Origin: Variovorax paradoxus
GTDB lineage: Bacteria; Pseudomonadota; Gammaproteobacteria; Burkholderiales; Burkholderiaceae_C
Assembly (NCBI RefSeq): GCF_009755665.1
Contig: NZ_CP046622.1
Location: forward strand, 1,736,001-1,800,000
Reading direction: 5' to 3'
DNA: 64,000 nt
Below are positions 54,532-63,209 of the stretch, piece by piece; position 1 is the stretch's first letter, and each line of letters opens with the position of its first letter. Made by a program: the position numbers and the translations under genes. The notes beneath the pieces are model-generated. The model saw only the letters and a program-made list of their open reading frames with translations, was not told where the DNA came from and made no database searches.

Positions 54532-56064
54532 ATGAAGCCGATCTGGATAGTTGATGACGACCAATCGATCCGCTTCGTGCTGGAGAAGGCCTTGTTGCGC
54601 GAAGACCTGCCCACGCGCAGCTTCACCAACACGCGCGAGGTGCTGGCCGCCCTCGAACTCGCCGCCGACGACGAACAGCAGGGCCCCCAGGTCCTAGTGA
54701 GCGACATCCGCATGCCCGGCGGCTCCGGGCTCGACCTGCTCGACAAGATCAAGGCCAAGCACCCCGGCCTGCCCGTCATCATCATGACGGCATTCTCCGA
54801 CCTCGACAGCGCCGTTTCGGCCTTCCAGGGCGGCGCCTTCGAATACCTGCCCAAGCCCTTCGACCTGCCGCGCGCCGTCGAGCTGATCCGCCGTGCCGTC
54901 GACGAAAGCCAGCGCGAGGAAGTGGCCGAAGAGCGCATGGTCGCCGCGCCCGAAATGCTGGGCCAGGCGCCCGCCATGCAGGACGTGTTCCGCGCCATTG
55001 GCCGGCTTTCGCAGAGCAACGTCACGGTGCTCATCACCGGCGAATCGGGTTCGGGCAAGGAACTGGTGGCGCGTGCGCTGCACAAGCATTCGCCGCGCGC
55101 CAACGGCCCCTTCGTGGCGATCAACACCGCGGCCATTCCCAAGGACCTGCTCGAGAGCGAACTCTTCGGCCACGAGCGCGGCGCTTTCACCGGCGCGCAA
55201 ACCATGCGGCGCGGCCGCTTCGAACAGGCCGAGGGCGGCACGCTCTTTCTCGACGAAATCGGCGACATGCCCTTCGACCTGCAGACGCGCCTGCTGCGCG
55301 TTCTGAGCGACGGCCATTTCTACCGCGTGGGCGGCCACAACTCCGTGAAGGCCAATGTGCGCGTGATTGCGGCCACGCACCAGGACCTGGAGCAGCGCGT
55401 CAAGCTGGGGGGCTTCCGCGAAGACTTGTTCCACCGCCTCAATGTGATTCGCCTGCGCCTGCCCGCGCTGCGCGAGCGCGGCGAAGACGTGCCCGCACTC
55501 ACGCGGCACTTCCTGCAGGTGAGCGCACGCCAGCTCGGCGTCGAGCCCAAGCGCATCTCCGACGCCGCATTGGCCAAGCTCGCTGCCTTCAGCTTTCCCG
55601 GCAACGTGCGCCAGCTCGAGAACATCTGCCACTGGCTCACCGTGATGGCGCCGGCCCAGCTCATCGAAGCCAAGGACCTGCCGCCCGAAGTCATGGCCGC
55701 TGGAACCGGCGCGGAAGCGCACGCCGGCGAAGCTGCCGTTGCCGCAACGCAGCCCCCCGTGCAGCCCGCACCGCTGCTGTCCCCCAGCCCCGAGCGCGAA
55801 TTCGCTCCGGCGAGTGCCGCGCCCGAAGGCAACGACGGCCTGGTGGGCGCCAGCAGCTGGGAGAGCGGCCTCGAAATCGAGGCGCAGGCGCTGCTGGCCG
55901 CCGGCCGCACCGACGTGTGGGACGTGCTTTCGCGCCGCTTCGAGTCGCGGCTCATCCTCACCGCGCTGGCCAATACCCGCGGCCGCCGCATCGAAGCCGC
56001 TCAGAAGCTGGGCATCGGCCGCAACACCATCACCCGGAAGATCCAGGAACTCGGGATCGAGTAG
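54532..56064 (+). CDS. glnG: Nitrogen regulation response regulator NtrC
   Basis: A 510-aa sigma-54 activator. The receiver domain carries phospho-acceptor Asp58 in VLVSDIRMPG. The AAA+ domain has Walker A GESGSGKE, the sigma-54 contact motif GAFTGA and Walker B GTLFLDEIGD. The C-terminal Fis HTH is RRIEAAQKLGIGRNTITRKIQEL. An Ala/Pro-rich linker of about 80 residues (near 390–470) makes it some 40 residues longer than E. coli NtrC. It should act on the glnA enhancer 3.3 kb upstream and elsewhere. Confidence 0.96.
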   Translation: MKPIWIVDDDQSIRFVLEKALLREDLPTRSFTNTREVLAALELAADDEQQGPQVLVSDIRMPGGSGLDLLDKIKAKHPGLPVIIMTAFSDLDSAVSAFQGGAFEYLPKPFDLPRAVELIRRAVDESQREEVAEERMVAAPEMLGQAPAMQDVFRAIGRLSQSNVTVLITGESGSGKELVARALHKHSPRANGPFVAINTAAIPKDLLESELFGHERGAFTGAQTMRRGRFEQAEGGTLFLDEIGDMPFDLQTRLLRVLSDGHFYRVGGHNSVKANVRVIAATHQDLEQRVKLGGFREDLFHRLNVIRLRLPALRERGEDVPALTRHFLQVSARQLGVEPKRISDAALAKLAAFSFPGNVRQLENICHWLTVMAPAQLIEAKDLPPEVMAAGTGAEAHAGEAAVAATQPPVQPAPLLSPSPEREFAPASAAPEGNDGLVGASSWESGLEIEAQALLAAGRTDVWDVLSRRFESRLILTALANTRGRRIEAAQKLGIGRNTITRKIQELGIE

Positions 56065-56084
56065 GGCGGCCCTGCCGAGCTTGG

Positions 56085-56597
56085 CTAGCGGCTTCGCTGG
56101 CCTAGCGTGAGTGAATCCAGCTGGAAGTTTCCGCTCTTGTCCCAGAGCCAGGTGTCCACATAGGTGTGGCCGCCCAGGCGCCCGGGGCTTGGCAGGGGCG
56201 ATGCTGCCTTGATCAGTTCCGCGATCTTGCCCGGCACTTCGGGCGCATGGCTAGGAACGCGGCTGAACGTCACATTCGTCACGTTGCCGCTGGCATCGAG
56301 CTCCGTTTCGACCACCACCACCGCATACACCAGCGGGGGAATCTTTCCCTTGTAAATGCGCTGCGCGTAGGTCTTGTAGATCTGCCGCGCACCTGTCTTG
56401 CGATAGGCCCGCACGGCCGGCGTTTGCGCCGTGATCAGGCGCACGGTCGGCACGTCGGTTCTTGCGCCAGCCACTTCATCGGGGGCGGAGGTGGCCGACT
56501 TGTCCTCGCCGGCCTTGTCCGCCGGCTTCAAGGCCGAGCAGGCGACAAGAGTCAGTGCGGCTGCAACGGTTGCCAGGGTGCGAAAAGTCATTTTCAT
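56085..56597 (-). CDS. Lipoprotein with TonB C-terminal-like domain
   Basis: A 170-aa predicted lipoprotein with lipobox LVAC (signal MKMTFRTLATVAAALTLVAC, acylated Cys20). After an acidic Ser/Ala spacer comes a TonB-C-like fold (YAQRIYKGKIPPLVYAVVVVETELDASGNVTNVTFSRVPSHAPEVPGKIAELIKAASPLPSPG), typical of energy-transducer family proteins. It has no N-terminal membrane helix, so it cannot work as a classical TonB. Its start overlaps the xthA stop. Function is unknown. Confidence 0.78.
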   Translation of the reverse strand: MKMTFRTLATVAAALTLVACSALKPADKAGEDKSATSAPDEVAGARTDVPTVRLITAQTPAVRAYRKTGARQIYKTYAQRIYKGKIPPLVYAVVVVETELDASGNVTNVTFSRVPSHAPEVPGKIAELIKAASPLPSPGRLGGHTYVDTWLWDKSGNFQLDSLTLGQRSR

Positions 56598-57382
56598 CAG
56601 ATACCTTGGTCGAGATCGAGCACCACCGGTGCATGGTCGCTTGGCTTTTCCCACTTGCGCGGCACGCGGTCGATGATGCAACCCTTAACGCGCGGCACCA
56701 GCGGTTCGCTCACAAGAATGTGGTCGATGCGCAGCCCGCGGTTCTTCTGATAGCCGAGCATCCGGTAGTCCCACCACGAATAGCTTTTCTCCGGTTGCTC
56801 GAACAAGCGGAAGCTGTCGACCAGGCCAAGCTGCAGCAGCGCCTTGAACTGCTCGCGCTCCTCGGTCGTGTGATGGATCGTTTCCGCGAGCCCCACCGGG
56901 TCGTAGCTGTCGCGGTCTTCCGGCGTGATGTTGAAGTCGCCCAGCAGAACCAGGTTCGGGTGCGCCGCCATCTCGGCCCGCAGCCATTCGCGCAGGGCGC
57001 GCAGCCAGCCCATCTTGTATTCGAACTTGTCGGTGCCCGGCGCCTGGCCGTTGACGAAGTAGCCGTTCACCACGCGCAGCGGGCCCGCCGCTGTTTCGAT
57101 GGTGGCGGCGATCACCCGCGACTGGTCATCGGTAAAGCCGCCGATGTTCTTTGCCACGTCCCGCATCGGCGCCAGGCTCAGGATGGCCACGCCGTTGTAG
57201 GTTTTCTGCCCGAACACCGCGCATTCATAGCCGGCCGACTTGAGCACATCGAGAGGAAACTTGTCGTCGCTCATCTTGAGCTCCTGCAGGCACAGCACAT
57301 CGACGGGGTTGGCGATCAGCCAGTCGAGCACATGCTGCAGGCGGGCGGTGAGGGAGTTGACGTTCCAGGTGGCTATTTTCAT
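56597..57382 (-). CDS. xthA: Exodeoxyribonuclease III
   Basis: A 261-aa AP endonuclease/3' exonuclease for base-excision repair. Catalytic residues are seen in ATWNVNSL (Asn), CLQELK (Glu), GDFNITPEDRD (Asp and Asn), and SDHAPVVLDLD (Asp-His pair). The start is ATG at 57382. A 635-bp non-coding region lies upstream, and the lipoprotein gene is coupled downstream. Confidence 0.95.
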   Translation of the reverse strand: MKIATWNVNSLTARLQHVLDWLIANPVDVLCLQELKMSDDKFPLDVLKSAGYECAVFGQKTYNGVAILSLAPMRDVAKNIGGFTDDQSRVIAATIETAAGPLRVVNGYFVNGQAPGTDKFEYKMGWLRALREWLRAEMAAHPNLVLLGDFNITPEDRDSYDPVGLAETIHHTTEEREQFKALLQLGLVDSFRLFEQPEKSYSWWDYRMLGYQKNRGLRIDHILVSEPLVPRVKGCIIDRVPRKWEKPSDHAPVVLDLDQGI

Positions 57383-58017
57383 CAAGCGCTACGTTGTTGA
57401 TTCATGGGAGGCAGTCCCGAAGGGAGTGCGTGGGGTTGCTTTGTACCCCACTGCACATACCCCGCGGGGAGCCGCTGCGCCGTCGAATGCTTGGCGAATC
57501 GAACTTTACCCACAACGGGTGCGAAGGCCGAACTGCGACGCATCGGGATAACACGCAGACAGGCGTGCATCCTTTAGGTGCGTCCTGCCTCGCCATGTTG
57601 TCTGACAACAGTTGCGAAACTGCACATCTATCCTCCAAGAATGCCAAAAAGTTCTCAAAACTTGGCCCAGAGAGCGTTGTTACAGTTGTTAAGATTTAAC
57701 GATGTTTTAATTTTGGATTAACACCATTTTGGTGCAAACATCAAGTCGCAGACCGCTCTGACGCGGTAACTCTGCATTTCCTGGCGAAAAGGCGCTTGGA
57801 ATCTCACTGAATATAAAAATTGCAAGCTTATGGAGCAGCGGCATTGGATAGCTGTGCCTGAATAATTCATAAATTCCGAAGAAGAATTGAATTGCTATGC
57901 CAAGCGCGAATTGGTCCGGTCGGGGGAGGCAAATAAACAAAAAGATTTGTAGGGCCGAAAGAGGCGTGGCTGAAGCTGCTGCACCTCGGAGCGGCTGCTT
58001 GTTATTTGGGGGGAATC
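57383..58017. other. AT-richer intergenic region between xthA and the LysR gene
   Basis: A 635-base stretch without a convincing gene. Several short open frames on both strands lack ribosome sites and domain likeness. GC drops clearly from about 57600 to 57900. It holds a perfect dyad GTTAA-GAT-TTAAC (57688–57700) and an NtrC-box-like ACACC-ATTTT-GGTGCA (57721–57736). It probably contains the promoters for xthA and the LysR gene. Confidence 0.6.
57721..57736. promoter_or_regulatory. NtrC-box-like dyad
   Basis: ACACC, ATTTT and GGTGCA closely resemble the NtrC half-site pair (TGCACC-N5-GGTGCA) with one changed position in the left arm. No GG-N10-GC promoter was found within 200 bases on either strand. 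Confidence 0.35.
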
Positions 58018-58908
58018 ATGGATCTATTGATGTCGGACGTGCGGCTTTTCGTGAAGGCCGTGGAGGTAGGGGGGCTGACGCAAGCGGCCGATGCGCTGAG
58101 CGTGCCCAAGGCGTCCGCGTCCCGGCAGCTCAAGCGGCTCGAGGCCCTGGTCGGCCACACGCTCCTGCATCGGGGAGGGGGCCACTTCGGCCTCACGGGG
58201 GAAGGGCGCGAGTTCTTTTCCACGGCCAAGGACGTCCTGGAGGCGGTGGACCAGGCGCTGTCGCAGCTCTCCAACACCAATGAAGCCCTCACGGGCCAGT
58301 TGCGAGTCTCGGTTCCCGGCTACGTCGGCCGCGAGCTGCTCTCGGCCCACCTGTCGGGCTTCATGGCAGCGCATCCGCAGCTCAAGCTCACCGTCGACGT
58401 GGGCTCCGAGCGGGTGGATCTGTTCCGCGAAGACGCCGACGTGGTCATCCGCGTGGGGCTCGAAGGCTGCGAGGACCTTGTGGCAAGGCGCATCAAGAAG
58501 CAGCCCCTTGTGCTGTGCGCCGCACCTTCGTACCTCGAGCGTCATCCGGAAATCAAGGGGATCGACGACCTTTCCGGGCACTACTTCCTGACCAGCGGTC
58601 CGGAGCGGCACGCGATGGAAATGGCCATTCCGGGCGTCGATCGGGAACACGTTGTCAGGGCCGCGGGGGTGTTTCGCGCGAACGATCCGGAACTGCTGCT
58701 GAGGCTTGCCTGCTCGGCCGGTGGAATCGCCCTGGTTCCCCTTCTCTGTGCCAGATCAGCCATCCAGAGCGGCTCCTTGGTGACGGTCCTCCCATCGTTC
58801 GAATTGACGCCGGAAGAGCTGAATCTGATGTATTTGCCCGCCCGGCGCAATACCCGAAAGATCAGAACCTTCGTCGATTTCATCTTCAAGGCTCTAGAGC
58901 AAGCCTGA
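58018..58908 (+). CDS. LysR family transcriptional regulator
   Basis: A 296-aa regulator. The N-terminal winged HTH is MSDVRLFVKAVEVGGLTQAADALSVPKASASRQLKRLEALVGHTLLHR, followed by a LysR substrate-binding domain (LRVSVPGYVGRELLSAHLSGFMAAHPQLKLTVDVGSERVDLFREDADVVIRVG) of the CrgA/AaeR-like subgroup. The ATG at 58018 has GGGGGGAA upstream. The flanks are the two AT-rich gaps. The nearest genes downstream are the DUF11-type proteins on the same strand, but control of them is only possible, not shown. Confidence 0.9.
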   Translation: MDLLMSDVRLFVKAVEVGGLTQAADALSVPKASASRQLKRLEALVGHTLLHRGGGHFGLTGEGREFFSTAKDVLEAVDQALSQLSNTNEALTGQLRVSVPGYVGRELLSAHLSGFMAAHPQLKLTVDVGSERVDLFREDADVVIRVGLEGCEDLVARRIKKQPLVLCAAPSYLERHPEIKGIDDLSGHYFLTSGPERHAMEMAIPGVDREHVVRAAGVFRANDPELLLRLACSAGGIALVPLLCARSAIQSGSLVTVLPSFELTPEELNLMYLPARRNTRKIRTFVDFIFKALEQA

Positions 58909-59309
58909 TTCGACTTTTTCGCGACGGCTGAAGCCCTTTGTGGGCTTCGGCGGCTTTCTCACGTCCCTTCTTTTTGCGGCACCGCAGCCGGGTTTATGCA
59001 CGTCGATTGCAGGGGCAGGCTTGCGCGTTCAACGAGCCCGCGCCAACAAGGGCTCGCTAAATCGAATGCGAGTTGTCGAAAGTGGAACCTCCAATTTCAT
59101 TTTTGGAACCCGGATTTGGTGCCTGCTGCGGGCAGAATACTTGTTGGTTACAAGTGCAAGCAAGAGTACATATCTGTGAATTGATAAATGCTCGTGTTTC
59201 TAATTGTCGAATACAAAAGTATTTAATTGTTAGAAATATTTCTGCTTAATTCTTGTTATTTCCGGCAATTGCTGCCGGTTTGCCGTGTGTTCGTTGAACT
59301 GGAGCAACC
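58909..59309. other. AT-rich intergenic region before the DUF11 locus
   Basis: A 401-base gap with no supported gene. From about 59060 it is rich in A/T and contains a dyad AGAAATATTTCT (59232–59243). A stem CCGGCA-ATTGC-TGCCGG (59262–59278) lies about 30 bases before the first DUF11 gene's ATG. It probably holds the promoter and leader of that locus. Confidence 0.5.
58926..58957 (+). terminator. Likely terminator after the LysR gene
   Basis: GAAGCCC (58930–58936) pairs with GGGCTTC (58942–58948) around TTTGT, followed by GGCGGCTTTCT. The T-run is short. Confidence 0.55.
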
Positions 59310-59951
59310 ATGCTTATACAAAAACTGACTCAAACTCTTCTGCGCAAGGCAGCCAGGCTGCCTGCGCTAGCTGCAACCTTCGGCGCCGGTGTGCTTGCCG
59401 TGGCGACTCTCGCCGCGCCAGCCTCGGCGCAGCCCGCCGCCGTCCGGGCCGCCCCCGCGGTCGACAAGACCGTTTCCGTCGCCCTGACGCAATTCAAGGT
59501 AGTGAAGGGCGCCGACGGCAAGGAGCAACTGCTGGACGCTTCTTCGGTCAAGCCCGGCGACATTCTCGAATACCGCGCGACCTATACCAACAACACCGGC
59601 AAGACGGTGTCCGGCCTGGTCGCCGATCTGCCCATTCCTGAGGGGCTCGAGTACCTGCCGCGCAGCGCCAAGCCCGGCGCCGCGCTGGTCAAGGCCGCCA
59701 CCAAGGACGGCGCCTACGCCGCCGAGCCGCTGGTGCGCAAGGCCGCGAACAACAAGACCGAGCCCGTGCCTTACAGCGACTACCGCGCCCTGCGCTGGAC
59801 GCTCGGCCAGCTGCCCGCCGGAGGCGAAGCCGCCGTGACCGCGCGCGCCAAGGTCGAAGTCGTGGTTCCGCCCGAGCCCAAGACCTCCGCCCTCGCTCCG
59901 CAGGCGCCACCCGTGGCCGTGCAGTCCGCCTCTGGCGCGGCCTCGCGCTGA
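59310..59951 (+). CDS. Secreted single-domain DUF11-type protein
   Basis: A 213-aa exported protein. The signal peptide ends about residue 40 (TLAAPASAQ). The body (PGDILEYRATYTNNTGKTVSGLVADLPIPEGLEYLPRSAKPGAALVKA) is one DUF11/Ig-like 'conserved repeat' domain. A Pro/Ala/Val-rich tail follows. It lacks the calcium-loop motif found in its downstream neighbours. It begins a group of three similar secreted proteins and ends 150 bases before the next, separated by a hairpin terminator. Function is unknown; secreted adhesin or surface matrix roles are known for distant DUF11 proteins. Confidence 0.82.
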   Translation: MLIQKLTQTLLRKAARLPALAATFGAGVLAVATLAAPASAQPAAVRAAPAVDKTVSVALTQFKVVKGADGKEQLLDASSVKPGDILEYRATYTNNTGKTVSGLVADLPIPEGLEYLPRSAKPGAALVKAATKDGAYAAEPLVRKAANNKTEPVPYSDYRALRWTLGQLPAGGEAAVTARAKVEVVVPPEPKTSALAPQAPPVAVQSASGAASR

Positions 59952-60020
59952 CCGGTCGGCGGTGGTTTTGCCTCCTGGCTTTTCGTTTTTCTGTTTCCTT
60001 GATCCCTTTGCTATTGCGCG

Positions 60021-60072
60021 CAACCCGGCCGCTGTCTTCCGTTCGCGGAATGCCTGAGCCGGGTTTTTTTTT
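60021..60072 (+). terminator. Nested hairpin terminator with UUCG loop
   Basis: AACCCGGC (60022–60029) pairs with GCCGGGTT (60058–60065). Inside it TTCCG, TTCG and CGGAA (60037–60050) form a second perfect stem with a UUCG tetraloop. A run of nine T follows the outer stem. It separates the two DUF11 genes. Confidence 0.85.
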
Positions 60073-60103
60073 GTTCCTTTTTTGACAACCGAGGAGAAAC
60101 CAC

Positions 60104-63019
60104 GTGAGTCCCACCTTGCCAACCCGGCGCATCGGCTTCAGGCCGAGAGCCACATGGGCTGGTGCCGCAGTTTTGTCGCTGGGCTTCCTGTTTGGAAGCT
60201 CGAGCGCACTTGCAGCGCCGCCGCCCGCCAATACCGTCATCGGTAACCAGGCTTCGGCCACCTATTCGGATTCGTCCGGCACCACGCAGCTGGCCACCTC
60301 CAACCTGGTGCAAACCACGGTGCAGCAGGTCGGATCGTTCACGCTGGACACGTTCAACCAGGTCACGACCACGATCGTCAACACCAAGCTCGGCGCCGCA
60401 GGCTCGGTGGTGTACGCACCGCACGTCTTGACCAACACAGGCAACGGCTCGGACACCTTCACCATCACGGTGGATGCCGACAACGATGCCTTCTCGAAGG
60501 TCGAGGTGTATCCCGACGCGAACGGCGACGGCATGCCCGACAGCACCACGCCGCTGTGTACCGCCGCGCCCGCCGCAGTCTGCAGCGTGCCCGCCCAGAC
60601 CGTGCCCGGCAACAACGGCACGTTCCAGTTTGTCGTGGCCTACACGATCCCCGGCACGGCCACTACGCCGACCACCCCGTTCGATACCGCCACCATCACG
60701 GCCACCCCGGGCACGCCGGCGCTGTACACGGCGCCGAACACCTCGGCAGCGGACAAGGACCAGGTCAACCTGACAACCCAGGCCGCTTTCGGTGCCACCA
60801 AGTCGATCGGTGTTCCAGCAGTGGCGGCCCCTCCCGGTGCGGCCTGGCCGCTCGCGAGCACCGGTGGTCCGCGCTCGTCGTCGGCTTCGTGCTCGACGAC
60901 CTGGGGCGCAGGTATCGTTTCCAGCGACACCTGCAAGTACACGGTCTATACGCTCACCTTCAACAACACCGGCGGAGCGCCCGGCAAGTTCGCCCTGTCG
61001 GACACGTTGCCATCGGGCTTCACCTATGTTGCGGGTTCCGCCGTCTGGAGCAGCGCTCCGGGCGTGGCGCTGGGTGACGGTGCTGCCGGCGATCCGGCCG
61101 GCATGGCCTTCCAGGTGGCGGGCAACACGCTGAACGTGGTCATCGACTCGCTCGGGCAGAACGTCACCCAGACGATCAGCTTCGTGGTGCTGGTGAACAA
61201 CACGGCTGTGGTCGGTACGTCGACCACGACCAACGTGGCCCAGTACAACCCGACGGATTCGCCGACTGCCGACGTCACGGCGATTGGTACGCTGGGTTCG
61301 AGCACCAACCCGGCGGCCTACACCGTCGTCGCCAGCTACGGCCTCGTCGTGGGTACCAACCCCTCGACCGCGGCAACGGCAGTCGACACGGTGGCTGGCA
61401 CGCCCAACGGCACGGCGGCTGACACGACCACGCAGCCCTCGGTGGTTGCAGGCGGCAGCGTCAAGTTCCCGCAGACGGTGTTCAACACCGGCAGCGGCGT
61501 CGACAGCATCAACCTGAGCATTGCCAACGGGACGTTCCCGGCGGGCACGACCTTCCTGCTGTTCGCGGCGGACGGCGTGACGCCGCTGCTCGACACCACA
61601 GGCGACGGCGTGCCCGACACCGGTCCGATTCCGGTCGGCGGCAGCGCCAACATCGTGGTGCAAGCCAACGTTCCGGCCAGCGCCACGGTGGGCTCGGGTC
61701 CGTTCAACGCGGTCCTGACCGGCCGTTCGGCGAACGACCCGACCAAGCTCGACGCCACGCTCGACCAGGTCACCATCGTCGTCGGTTCGCTCGTCGACCT
61801 GACCAACACCGCAGCCGGTACCGGCTCGGGTTCGGTGGCAGGCGGTGACTTGGGCCCAGGCCCCAGCCCACAGCCGACCACGACCAACAGCACGCCTGCG
61901 GGCACCGGCACGATCTTCACGCTGTTCGTCAAGAACAACGATGCGGGCGGCCCGGCAACGCAGACCTACACGCTGGCGGCCAGCCAGTCCACCGGCTTCC
62001 CGGGCACGCTGCCGGCGGGCTGGACGGTGAAGTTCGTGGCAGCGGGCGGTACCTGTGCCGCCGCGGCCATCACCGACGTGACCGTGGCTCGCGGTGCGCA
62101 GCTGCAGGTCGACGCCTGCGTGACGCCTCCCGCCACGCAAACGCCTGTGACGTCCCAGCCGATCTACTTCCGCGTGCTGTCGACCGCGGTGGCATCGACC
62201 GGCGTGCTCGTGTCCGACGCCAAGCAGGACGCGGTGACCGTGACCACGGCGGCAACGCTGGGCGCCACGCTCACGCCCAACAACGTCGGCCAGGTCGCTC
62301 CGGGCGGCACCGTCGTCTATGCGCACACGCTGACCAACATCGGCAACCAGAGCTGCGGCGCGTACACGCTCACGGCCACCGTGCCGGCTGCCGACGCGGC
62401 ACTGGGCTGGACCACCGCGATCTACCTCGACGTGAACGGCGACGGCCAGATCGACGCGCTTGATACCCTGGTTACCGGCCCGATCGCCGGACCGCTCGCG
62501 GCAGGCGCAACGCAGAAGCTGCTGGTGCGCGTGTTCGCACCGGGCGGCGCCAGCGCCGGCGCAACCGACACGACCACCGTGACCGCCACGTTCACCGATC
62601 CGGCGCCGAACTGCGGCACGCCATCGGCCACCGACATCAGCACCGTGATCACCGGCCAGATCCGCGTCCTCAAGACGCAGGCTGCCGACATCGCCTGCGA
62701 CGGCACGGCCGACGGCCTCTTCGCCGCCACGCCGCTGTCGCTGAAGCCTGGCCAGTGCATCGTGTACCGGGTCGTTGCAACCAACGAAGGCACCGCGCCG
62801 ATCACCAACATCGCGATCAACGACGCAGCACCTGCGTTCACGAGCCTGACGGGTGCCACGCAGCCGCCGGTGCTCACGCAATGCGTCTCGACCGGCGTGA
62901 CCGGCACCGCGCTGGCCTATGCCCAGACCCCCACGGCGGTGAGCTGCGGCAGCGCGGCCAACACCGTGGCCCCGGGTGGCACGGCCACGCTGACCTTCGC
63001 AGTGCGAATCGACCAGTAA
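60104..63019 (+). CDS. Large secreted DUF11 multi-domain protein with calcium-loop-like repeats
   Basis: A 971-aa exported protein. The start is GTG at 60104, with GAGGAGA eight to ten bases upstream. The signal peptide ends near SSALAA (about residue 38). The mature start PPPANTVIGNQASATYSDSSG is a recurring first motif in DUF11 proteins. Several Ig-like DUF11 domains follow, each ending in GNQ/GSG-type turns. Three D-x-N/T-G-D-G-x-x-D loops occur (residues 138–146 DANGDGMPD, 497–505 DTTGDGVPD, 776–784 DVNGDGQID), each followed by a P-G-x-T/G and a V-x-A/P tail. The protein has very few charged residues, is rich in Thr/Ala/Gly/Val, and has no membrane anchor or LPXTG. It is likely secreted or outer-surface. 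Function is unknown. Confidence 0.85.
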   Translation: MSPTLPTRRIGFRPRATWAGAAVLSLGFLFGSSSALAAPPPANTVIGNQASATYSDSSGTTQLATSNLVQTTVQQVGSFTLDTFNQVTTTIVNTKLGAAGSVVYAPHVLTNTGNGSDTFTITVDADNDAFSKVEVYPDANGDGMPDSTTPLCTAAPAAVCSVPAQTVPGNNGTFQFVVAYTIPGTATTPTTPFDTATITATPGTPALYTAPNTSAADKDQVNLTTQAAFGATKSIGVPAVAAPPGAAWPLASTGGPRSSSASCSTTWGAGIVSSDTCKYTVYTLTFNNTGGAPGKFALSDTLPSGFTYVAGSAVWSSAPGVALGDGAAGDPAGMAFQVAGNTLNVVIDSLGQNVTQTISFVVLVNNTAVVGTSTTTNVAQYNPTDSPTADVTAIGTLGSSTNPAAYTVVASYGLVVGTNPSTAATAVDTVAGTPNGTAADTTTQPSVVAGGSVKFPQTVFNTGSGVDSINLSIANGTFPAGTTFLLFAADGVTPLLDTTGDGVPDTGPIPVGGSANIVVQANVPASATVGSGPFNAVLTGRSANDPTKLDATLDQVTIVVGSLVDLTNTAAGTGSGSVAGGDLGPGPSPQPTTTNSTPAGTGTIFTLFVKNNDAGGPATQTYTLAASQSTGFPGTLPAGWTVKFVAAGGTCAAAAITDVTVARGAQLQVDACVTPPATQTPVTSQPIYFRVLSTAVASTGVLVSDAKQDAVTVTTAATLGATLTPNNVGQVAPGGTVVYAHTLTNIGNQSCGAYTLTATVPAADAALGWTTAIYLDVNGDGQIDALDTLVTGPIAGPLAAGATQKLLVRVFAPGGASAGATDTTTVTATFTDPAPNCGTPSATDISTVITGQIRVLKTQAADIACDGTADGLFAATPLSLKPGQCIVYRVVATNEGTAPITNIAINDAAPAFTSLTGATQPPVLTQCVSTGVTGTALAYAQTPTAVSCGSAANTVAPGGTATLTFAVRIDQ

Positions 63020-63034
63020 CGCGCGATTGAGTCA

Positions 63035-63064
63035 CCGGCAGGCCTCTCCAGGCCTGCCGGCTTT
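63035..63064 (+). terminator. Perfect 11-bp stem-loop after the large DUF11 gene
   Basis: CCGGCAGGCCT (63035–63045) and AGGCCTGCCGG (63050–63060) pair perfectly around CTCC, followed by CTTT. The short T-run makes termination partial or factor-assisted. Confidence 0.65.
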
Positions 63065-63209
63065 ACGCGAGGCGCCGCCTTCACGGCTGCGCTTCGCCTT
63101 TTTCCCCTGCTGCTTTCCGGCGCGAGTGCTCGCGTGCGCATGGCAGCGGCAGAGGAAAGAGACCCAGGTATTCACGGCCCCAGCAGGCGCCGACGGAAGG
63201 TTAAGCGGA

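Noticed and set aside
57394..57699. Small open frame in the xthA–LysR gap
   Set aside because: No ribosome site, no signal or domain, and the translation looks random.
57770..57800. Sigma-54 promoter in the gap before the LysR gene (TGGCGAAAAGGCGC)
   Set aside because: The GG-to-GC spacing is nine bases instead of the required ten.
58940..59179. Small open frame after the LysR gene
   Set aside because: It begins within the terminator hairpin, lacks a ribosome site and has no recognisable features.
60011..62881. A 956-codon open frame on the minus strand opposite the large DUF11 gene
   Set aside because: Its Arg/Gly/His-rich translation is typical of antisense frames in GC-biased genes. It has no ribosome site or domain, while the + strand frame has a signal peptide and DUF11 features.
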